Positions 43,544-50,600 of a stretch of 64,000 bases of DNA are shown here, in pieces. Origin of the DNA: JADJRH01 sp046351455 (GTDB lineage Bacteria; Myxococcota_A; Polyangia; Polyangiales; Polyangiaceae); contig JAXLYM010000011.1 of assembly GCA_046351455.1 (NCBI GenBank), positions 124,001 to 188,000 on the forward strand. The letters are read 5' to 3'. The notes under the pieces were generated by a model. It was not told where the DNA came from. It did no database searches and saw only the letters and a list, made by a program, of their open reading frames with translations. The position numbers and the translations under genes are program-made. Every line of letters begins with the position of its first letter. The first letter of the stretch is position 1.

Positions 43544-44129
43544 ACGGCTTGTTCCTCTTTGGGTGTGATGGAGCCGAAACGAGGACGGACACGCGGACGA
43601 CAGGGCGAGCCGGCGCGCGAAAGGCACACGTCGGCTGCGCACCTCGAAAACGCAGCTCTGACAGGCGCTGTGGACTTCGCTCTTCACCCGGCGGTTGGCC
43701 TGGGTAGAGCGCTGTTCACAGGACGGTCAGCGGACGAATCGGGCGCAAGACGGACTCTTGATAATCTCATGAAGAGAACACACCGCGATACCGGCTGTCA
43801 ACAAGAACAGAGCAGATGGCGGGGTCCTCTCGGCAGATGGCGGGACGCTCTTGGCAGATGGCGGGACCCTCTTGGCAGATGGCGGGACCCTCTTGGCAGA
43901 TGGCGGGACCCTCTTGGCAGATGGCGGGACCCTCTTGGCAGATGGCGGGACCCTCTTGGCAGATGGCGGGGTCCTCTCGGCAGATGGCGCAGGACCTCTG
44001 TCAACGGACCAAAGGGCGAGGAGCACAGAGGGGTTCGCTCGAAAAATAGGACGCCTTGTCGGAGGGGGGATGACAGGGCGATGACGGCGGCGGGGGGCGC
44101 GACGGGGGCGGGCGTGTCATACGTCGGGT
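43544..44129. other. Divergent intergenic region of 586 bp with a 21-bp tandem array
   Basis: Between the divergent TSP3 and ferredoxin-MBL genes. Apart from the tandem array at 43812-43987 I see no gene. The part nearest the TSP3 gene reads like a promoter region, and an A/T-richer patch (TTGATAATCTCATGAAGA) lies at about 43,756-43,773. Confidence 0.5.
43812..43987. repeat. Perfect-period 21-bp tandem array
   Basis: GCAGATGGCGGGACCCTCTT-type units start at 43812, 43833, 43854, 43875, 43896, 43917, 43938, 43959 and 43980, exactly 21 bp apart. The first and last units carry a variant (GGTCCTCTCG). No spacers. Confidence 0.95.
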
Positions 44130-45011
44130 ATGGCCCGCCGCGAGGACAGCCTGCCTGAGAACGTGCCCGGCGAGTGGTTCGTCGATACGTCGTGCATCGA
44201 CTGCGATACGTGCCGGTTCGTCGCTCCATCGGTGTTCGCGCGGCACCCGGGACGTGGGCAGTCCATCGTCCACGCGCAGCCCCGCACCCCCGAGGAGCGA
44301 CTGCGCGCCGCGATGGCCCTCGTCGCGTGCCCCACCGCGTCAATCGGCACCTCCTCGAAAGGGGATGTCGCCGCCGGCACCGCCGCCTTCCCCGAGCACC
44401 TCGACGGGGGCGTTCATTACTGCGGGTTCGCCTCGGAGTCGTCGTTCGGCGCGTCGAGCTACCTCGTCCTCCGCGAGGGCGGGAACGTGCTCATCGACTC
44501 CCCGCGCGCATCGAAGCCCTTGATCAAGCGAATTCGGGAGCTCGGCGGCGCCAAGTGGATGTTCCTGTCGCACCGGGACGACGTCGCGGACCACGCGATC
44601 TGGGCGCGCGAGCTCGGGTGCCGCCGCATCCTGCACGAGGCCGACGTGAGCCACGGCACCGCCGACGTCGAGGAGCGCCTCCACGGCGTCGACCCCGTCG
44701 AGATCGAGCCGGATTTGAAGGCGATCCCGGTGCCCGGCCACACGCGGGGGAGCGCCGCGCTCCTGGTCGGCGGCACCTACCTCTTCACGGGTGACCACCT
44801 GGCCGCCGACGAGGACGCGGACGGCGAGCTGCACGCGTGGCGGAGCGTGTGCTGGTATTCGTGGCCGGAGCAGATCCGCTCGCTCGAACGGCTCCTGGAT
44901 CACCGCTTCTCGTGGGTGCTCCCCGGTCACGGGCGCGTGCTTCATGCGGCGTCGGCGGACGTGATGCACCAGAAGCTGGCGCGGCTCGTGGAGCGCGTGC
45001 GCCGGCCCTGA
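44130..45011 (+). CDS. Ferredoxin-MBL fold fusion protein
   Basis: 293 residues. The first 75 residues hold a ferredoxin-like CIDCDTCRFVAPSVF motif plus VACPTASIG, four Cys typical of a [4Fe-4S] ferredoxin. A metallo-beta-lactamase domain follows: FLSHRDDVADHAIWARELG near 148-166 (the His-x-x-x-Asp-His metal motif in a variant with two extra residues), GHTRGSAALLVGGTYLFTGDH, and LPGHGRVLH at the C-terminus. The family appears in many bacteria as a hydrolase whose ferredoxin part may carry electrons or bind a cluster. Substrate unknown. The stop is followed by repeat A and a small hairpin. Confidence 0.85.
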   Translation: MARREDSLPENVPGEWFVDTSCIDCDTCRFVAPSVFARHPGRGQSIVHAQPRTPEERLRAAMALVACPTASIGTSSKGDVAAGTAAFPEHLDGGVHYCGFASESSFGASSYLVLREGGNVLIDSPRASKPLIKRIRELGGAKWMFLSHRDDVADHAIWARELGCRRILHEADVSHGTADVEERLHGVDPVEIEPDLKAIPVPGHTRGSAALLVGGTYLFTGDHLAADEDADGELHAWRSVCWYSWPEQIRSLERLLDHRFSWVLPGHGRVLHAASADVMHQKLARLVERVRRP

Positions 45012-45025
45012 AGACGACGGGGCGT

Positions 45026-45109
45026 TCCCCCGCCCTTCGCGACCGGAGGGAGCGATTTGGGCGGGGCGGGCCGCGCGCAGCGAAGCGAGCACGGACCGGG
45101 GGCGGGCAC
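45026..45109 (-). repeat. Dispersed repeat A, copy 3
   Basis: Reverse orientation: CGCCCTTCGCGACCGGAGGG, GCGATTTGGGCGGGGCGG, and the end CCGGGGGCGGGCAC. The central spacer is longer than in copies 1 and 5. Starts 15 bp after the ferredoxin-MBL stop. Confidence 0.8.
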
Positions 45110-45113
45110 CCAA

Positions 45114-45131
45114 ATCTCCGTGGGCGGAGAT
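45114..45131. promoter_or_regulatory. 7-bp perfect hairpin upstream of the Gln/Gly-rich gene
   Basis: ATCTCCG/CGGAGAT with a 4-nt loop. Sits 105 bp before the next start. It could be an operator or the 3' end of the preceding transcript. Confidence 0.3.
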
Positions 45132-45235
45132 GGCTCACTGGTGTTCCGAGGCTCCGGGGCCGGCAAGAAACGCCGAAAAAGGCTTGCCTGCGGCGCGCCG
45201 CCGTGATGACTGCGCGGGTTGAAGGAGCGCCACAG

Positions 45236-45874
45236 ATGCAGATCAAGAACGCCGGATTCTTCACGCGCGGCACGTGCACCCTGCCCCCGAGCCCGCACAT
45301 CACGCCCGACACGCTGCTCGCCGACCTGCAGCAGATGTGGGGCCCCCGCGGATACGAGGCCTACAAGTCGGCGCTCATCGGGATCGACCTCTGCCTCAAG
45401 AAGAGCGGCTGGACCGGCATCGGCATCAAGGTCATCCACAGCCCGCAGGCGACGGTGATTCGGTTCAACCCGTTCGCCCCGTCGGCGCTGGTGCGCGTCT
45501 TCGCGATGGGCATGATCCCGCTCCTCATCGCCTACTTCAACGCGTGGAAGCCGATGCTCCTGGAGTTCTGCAGCTACCTGGAGCAGAGCCCGCTCCTCCG
45601 CGGCCAGATGGGCTACGGCCAGCAGCCGATGGGCCAGATGGGCCCCGGCCAGGGGTACGCCCCGCAAGGCCAGCCGATGCACCCGGCCTACGCGCCGCCG
45701 CAGCAGCAGGGGTATCCGCAGCAGCAGCAGGGCTATCCGCAGCAGGGTTATGGCCAGCAGCCGCAGCAGGGTTATGGCCAGCAGCCGCAGCAGGGTTATG
45801 GCCAGCAGCCGCAGCAGGGCTACGGCGCGCCCCCCGGCCAGGGCGGCTGGGGTCCCCAGGGCGGCCAGCAGTGA
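45236..45874 (+). CDS. Small protein with Gln/Gly/Pro-rich repeat tail
   Basis: 212 residues from the ATG at 45236, with GAAGGAG eight bases upstream. The N-terminal 100 residues are a folded part starting MQIKNAGFFTRGTCTLPPSP with FAMGMIPLLIAYFNAW, probably a short membrane-associated helix. From about residue 105 the protein is repeats of QQGYGQQP and PQQQQGYP. No family recognised for the folded part. The tail resembles prion-like or spacer sequences. The repeat codons are homogenised (24-bp unit), as in a recent expansion. Confidence 0.7.
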   Translation: MQIKNAGFFTRGTCTLPPSPHITPDTLLADLQQMWGPRGYEAYKSALIGIDLCLKKSGWTGIGIKVIHSPQATVIRFNPFAPSALVRVFAMGMIPLLIAYFNAWKPMLLEFCSYLEQSPLLRGQMGYGQQPMGQMGPGQGYAPQGQPMHPAYAPPQQQGYPQQQQGYPQQGYGQQPQQGYGQQPQQGYGQQPQQGYGAPPGQGGWGPQGGQQ

Positions 45875-45961
45875 TTGACTGAGCTCCGGACAGCCCCCTT
45901 CGCGAACCGCGGAGTCGAGGCGCGCTGTCCGGACGAAACTGCCACTCTCCTCTCCATCGAA

Positions 45962-46013
45962 ATGCCCACCCCCGGCCGGGCTCGCTCGCGAGCCGTTCCG
46001 TGATTCGGAACGA
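45962..46013 (+). repeat. Partial dispersed repeat A, copy 4
   Basis: Starts ATGCCCACCCCCGGCC as in the full copies, then diverges after a GGCTCG/CGAGCC hairpin. The CCCCTCCC/GGGAGGGG half is absent. Confidence 0.6.
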
Positions 46014-46086
46014 CGCCAGGCGTGCTCGTCGCGACGTGAACCAGCTCTCTAGCGGATTCGACTCGTACCCAGCGCACACGCCGCGA

Positions 46087-46124
46087 GCGGGGGAGTGATA
46101 CGAGGGGGCTTTGACCCCTTGTAA
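46087..46124 (+). repeat. Dispersed repeat B, copy 2
   Basis: GCGGGGGAGTGATACGAGG followed by a small hairpin with GGGG/CCCC and ending CCTTGTAA. Differs from copy 1 (25278-25315) only inside the hairpin loop region. Confidence 0.75.
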
Positions 46125-46174
46125 AATCACAAAAAGCGTCATCCTGCCGGTGCTCGTGGCGACGTGAACCAGCT

Positions 46175-46211
46175 CTAGAGCGCCGCTCCGTTTCACGGAA
46201 CGGCGCTCTAG
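46175..46211. terminator. Long hairpin between convergent genes
   Basis: CTAGAGCGCCG (46175-46185) pairs perfectly with CGGCGCTCTAG (46201-46211). The loop itself has TCCGT/ACGGA. A TCTTT tract follows on the plus strand. It can act as a bidirectional terminator for the genes ending at 45874 and 46340. Confidence 0.5.
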
Positions 46212-46339
46212 TCTTTCCCAGGTAAGGGGACGCCTCGCGTCCCCTCTCGCCCAGGCGAAGCCCGGTCGATTCACCCCTGGAGGCGGGCTCGCTCACGAGC
46301 CCTTGCGCGCCGCCCCGTTCCACAGAACGTGGCGACGCT

Positions 46340-47401
46340 CTAGGTCGGGCGGGCGCCGCCGAGGAGCTTCGTCGCGCGCGGGAGCAAGAAGAGGCCGAGC
46401 AATCCCTCGATCGCGAGGAGCACGAACGCCCAGCTCAACGTGCAGGCCGCGATCGAGGCGCGGCGCGCTTCGTCCGTGGCGCCGAGGCCGTATTGCAGAA
46501 ACAGCATCGCCGCCGCCGCGTCGCGCGTGCCGAAGCCCTGCGGCGTGAGCGGGAGCGTGACGATCACCATGAGGATCGGGATGAACGAAAAGGCCGCTCC
46601 CGCCGGGATGATGACGCCGAAGAGGCGGAACGACAGCCACACTCCGAGGAACTGAACCGCCGCGTGCGGGACGCGCGCCGCCGCCGCGACGAGGTGGCCT
46701 TTCACGCCGGACTCGAACAAGGGGCGTAAGAGCTCGATGCTGGCGAGTCGCTTCGGGCGAATGGCCAGGACCAGCAGGTAGAGCGCGCCCGCGCCGAACG
46801 GGACTGCCAGCCACGCCGCCGGAGAGCCGGTCGCGATCACCGCGCCTCCGCCGAGGAGCAACAGGCACGCTGCCCACGACGCATAGGCCACGATGGTGCC
46901 GCCCGCCATGCGCGCCAATGGCACGTTGTGCGAGCGCGACAGGAACACCGTCACGAACGCCTGGCCGACATGATGGTTGAGGATGGAGGGGAGATACGAG
47001 GCGCCGCGCACCACCCAGAGGTCGCGGAAGCGGATCCGGCCGAGGACGGGGCGATACACGATCACCGTGGCGAAGGCGTCCGCGGAGAGCAGACTGGCCA
47101 CGAAGAGGACCGCGAAGCCGAAGAAGACTGGCAGGTTGACGTGCGTGAGCCGGAGCTTCACCGCGCCGAGATCCGTGCGGGCGAGCAGGAACCCGAGGAG
47201 GCCAATCGCGAGGGCGAACGGCAACGCCGCCTTCCACCGGGGGGCCGGGCGGGCCTGCACGTGCACGGAGACGCTCGCCGGCGGGGAAACACCTTCCCCC
47301 GCGCCCGCAGAGCCTTCTCGCGCAAGGTCCGCGGACGCGGGGGGAAGTCCTGATTCGCCGGATTGGCCGCTCACCGCGGCGTCCTTAGCACCTTCGGACA
47401 C
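46340..47401 (-). CDS. Flippase-like polytopic membrane protein (UPF0104/LPG-synthase TM region type)
   Basis: 353 residues. About eight transmembrane helices start after a Pro/Ala-rich cytoplasmic N-terminus of 55 residues. Sequence signs are DLWVVRGASYLPSILNHHVGQ near residue 128, TLPLTPQGFGTRDAAAAMLF near 275, and AFVLLAIEGLLGLFLLP at the end. This is the transmembrane region of lysylphosphatidylglycerol-synthase/flippase-like proteins (PF03706). The members without a catalytic domain are often annotated as flippase-like; the lipid transported is unknown. Confidence 0.8.
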   Translation of the reverse strand: MSEGAKDAAVSGQSGESGLPPASADLAREGSAGAGEGVSPPASVSVHVQARPAPRWKAALPFALAIGLLGFLLARTDLGAVKLRLTHVNLPVFFGFAVLFVASLLSADAFATVIVYRPVLGRIRFRDLWVVRGASYLPSILNHHVGQAFVTVFLSRSHNVPLARMAGGTIVAYASWAACLLLLGGGAVIATGSPAAWLAVPFGAGALYLLVLAIRPKRLASIELLRPLFESGVKGHLVAAAARVPHAAVQFLGVWLSFRLFGVIIPAGAAFSFIPILMVIVTLPLTPQGFGTRDAAAAMLFLQYGLGATDEARRASIAACTLSWAFVLLAIEGLLGLFLLPRATKLLGGARPT

Positions 47402-47496
47402 CGGAAGTCATCGCGTCTTGGGGGAAAAAACGGGGAGACGCCGGGGAATTCTGCCCGGATTCAGGGAGTGTGCGACAGGCACGCTCGGCCCGGACG

Positions 47497-47568
47497 GTGC
47501 CCACCCCCGGCCTCCCTGCGGTCGGCCGCCCCTCCCAAATCGCTCACTGTCGTTCGCGAAGGGAGGGG
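47497..47568 (+). repeat. Dispersed repeat A, copy 5
   Basis: GTGCCCACCCCCGGCC, then CCGCCCCTCCCAAATCGCTC, and GTTCGCGAAGGGAGGGG. Lies between the flippase start and the stop of the 1805-residue TPR gene. Confidence 0.88.
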
Positions 47569-47662
47569 AGCGTTTCGGCGGAAGATGGCGCTCCACGCGC
47601 ACGGCGCCATCGAATTGGAGGGTGACAGTGGAAGTGGGGGAGTGGGACTGGACGGGAGAGCT

Positions 47663-50600
47663 TCAGTCGCCGACGCCGGCCCGCGTGCGCGCGGCGGCAA
47701 AGGCGTCGCTCACCGTGAAGACCATGAGCTCGCGCGCCTCGGCGTTGCGGCCGATCCACGTGAGGCGGTCCTTGCCGGAGGCCGGCGGCGCGTTCGTGTT
47801 GCCGGACGACCACGCGATGCCCGCGAGCGCCGCGTTGGCGTCCCCGACGGCGAGGAAGCCGGTGCGGTTGCCCCAGCCGTTCACCGCGGTGCCGAGCGTC
47901 GACGCGCGGTTGCCGATGGTGCCGATGACGTCCGCGGCCAGCGCGCCGAGCTGCGGATCCGGCTTGCCGCCGAGCGCGCGCGTCACGCGACCGTAGAAGT
48001 CGTTGAGCTTGCCCGCGTCGACGCCCTGCGGCTGGAACGTCGGGCTGTAGGCGCGAAGGAACGCGGCGAGCAGCGGCCACAGATCGATCGGCGCCGTCCG
48101 CGCGAAGGCGCCGGCGTTGATCTGGAGCACCTTGAGCGCGCGGTGCACGAGGAACGTGCGCACCTCCGTCCGAGGCGACGACACGAGCGCTTGACCGAAG
48201 ACGATCGTCGGCGGGTGCGACGTCGCGGGGACGCACACCGCGCCGAGCGCCGACGACACGAGCACGCGCACGTCGGTGAGGCCGTAGTAGCCCGCGAGCG
48301 AGGTGACCTCGTCCGCGATGTCCGACTGCTGCGGCGGGAGCGGCGTCGCCCGGATCGCTCCGAGATCGAAGGGCACCGCGGTGTCGAGCACGGGGCCGCT
48401 GCGCAGGAGCAGCTCGCGGAACGCCGGCGTGATCACCTCGGGCGCGAGCAGCTCGTCGAGCGCAGGATCGCCCGCGGTGCCGCCGACGGCCTCGAGGCGC
48501 GCGTCGTTGCCTTCGAGCGCGGCCACGGCCACGGTCGCGGTGCGCGCGGCGTCCGCCTTGCCGCGGATGTCGGCGACGGTCGCGAGCGTGGAGAAGAGGT
48601 ACGGCTCGAAGCGGCCGGCCCCGAGCGCGCGGCGCGCGTCGGTGACGGCGCGATCGAGCAGCACGTTCGCCGCCTGCGCCTGGTTGGTGCGCTGGTAGAA
48701 GCCCGCCAGCGCCACGAGCGCGACGTCGTCCTTCGGGTACGTCTTGCGCGCGCCGAGGAGCGTGGCCTCCGCCTTCTTCGCGTCGCCCATCGCCTCGTAG
48801 ATGCTCGCGAGCTCGGTCGTGCGCTTGCACTTCGCCTCGGGGGCCTCCGCGTTGTTGATGAGCACGGTCTGCTGCTCGAGCGCCTTCGCGGTGTCGCCGG
48901 TGCGCTTGTAGAGCGCGACCAGCTTCTCGCGCGCGCCCTCGTTCGCGGGCTCGCGCTTCAGGATCTCCTGGTACGACAGCTCCGCGCGCTCCGGGTTGGG
49001 GAGGCGCTCGTCGTACAGCTCGCCCAGCTTGTTGTAGATCGCGATCTGCTGCGCCGGCTCGGACGCGAGGCGCGCGAGGCGGATCCACGCCTCCTCGGCG
49101 CCGACCCAGTCCTCCTCGGTCGCGCACACGTCCGCGAACGCGCTGAGCGCCTCCACGTGATCGGGGTTCGCGTCGAGGGCCGCGGCGAGCGCGCGCTTCG
49201 CGGCGGCCGGATCGCCGACGTCCGCGAGCGCGCGACCGCGCAGCACCTCGAGCTCCACGCGCTCCGCCGGATCCTCGACGGCGGCGAGGCGCGCCTCCAA
49301 GAGCGACGCGAGCTCCTGCCGCGCGCCCTCGGCGATGTAGATCGCCTGCAGGCGCTGGAAGACGTCCGCGTACGCAGGATCCAAGGCCGCGACCGCCTCC
49401 AGCGAGGCGCGCGCGCGGCTCAGGTTCTGCGAGCGCTGCTCGGCGTCGGCCTCCGCGTCCTCGGTCGCGGGGGCGTTCGCGCGGTCCTGCCAGAGCGTCG
49501 CCGCGCGGTAGAGGTTCGCGGCCTTCTCTTCGTTCGTCGCGGACGCGTTCGCGGCCGCCTCGAGCGCTGCGGCGGCGCCGGCGAGATCGCCCGTCGACTC
49601 GGCCACGCGCGCGAGGGTGAGGTGCGCGAACAGGTGCTCCGGCATCAGCTCGACCGCGCTGAGGAGGAGCTGCTTCGCGAGATCCTGATCGCCCGCGGCG
49701 GCCGCGGACTCGGCGGCGCGCAGCGAGATCGTCGCGGCCTCCGAGGGGCGATCCGTGCGCTCGATGAGCTGGCGGTCCGCCTCGATCGCGAGCGCGTGCT
49801 CGCCCTTCGCGCGGGCGTGCGCCGCCATCTGGCGGAGGACCCAGGGGCCGCGCGGCTCCTGCTTGTAGGCGATCTCGACGGGATCGCGGGTGCTCTCCCA
49901 CGTGCCGGCGCCGAGGCGGAGGCGCGCGGAGAGCATCGCGTGCGCGACGGCCTCGCCGCCTTGCAGGGCGCGCGCGGTCTCGAACGCGATGGGCTCCAGC
50001 TCTTCCTGGCGGCCCGTCGTGATGAGATCGCTCGCCACGCGGCGCAGCGTGGGCAGGTGCGACGGCGTCTCCTCCAGGATCGTGCGGCGCCAGAGGAGGC
50101 CGCTCGCAGCGTCGGAGCGGCCGCGCTCGTCGAGCTCGGCGAGGCGCTCGTAGATCTCGAGGCGCTCCGTCGGATCCGTCGAGGCGCGCGCCTGCGGGAG
50201 GAGCGCGTCGACGAGCTCGCCCGCGCCGTGCCCTTCGAGCGCCGCGCGGTACGCGACGATCGCCGCGAGCAGCTCGTCGCCGTGCGGCGCCGCGCCCTCC
50301 TGCGTGACCATCGCGGCGCGAGCGGCGGCCGCTGCGCGCTCGGGATCGCGGGCGCGCTCGTAGTCCATCGCGGCTTCGAGCGCCATGCGCGCGGTCTCGG
50401 CGCCGGTCGTCTCCGCGGCGCGCGCGAGGCGCCACGCGGCGCGATCGGGCGGCGGCTCGGGCGAGAGGCGCTCGAGCATGTCGCGGAGGCCCGCGTCCTT
50501 CGGGCGGGCGCGGAGGGCTTGCTCCAGGAGAGCGGCCGCGGTCGCCGGCTCGCTCGAGCCGACGAGGACCGCCTCGCGGATGAAGTCGTGCGCCTGCTCC

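Larger units (their letters stand above)
45875..46339. other. 465-bp repeat-rich intergenic region between convergent genes
   Basis: No gene. It holds a partial repeat A (45962-46013), repeat B copy 2 (46087-46124), a direct repeat pair (46021-46052 and 46150-46183, core TGCTCGT(C/G)GCGACGTGAACC), and a large hairpin at 46175-46211. The dense packing suggests an insertion hot spot for such elements. Confidence 0.7.

Noticed and set aside
43812..43987. CRISPR array
   Set aside because: Units are contiguous with no unique spacers, and no cas genes are present.
39968..44158. 1396-codon plus-strand open frame across the TSP3 gene
   Set aside because: Antisense shadow of the TSP3 array. The translation is Val/Ala/Arg-rich with no domain, while the minus strand has the clear repeat protein.
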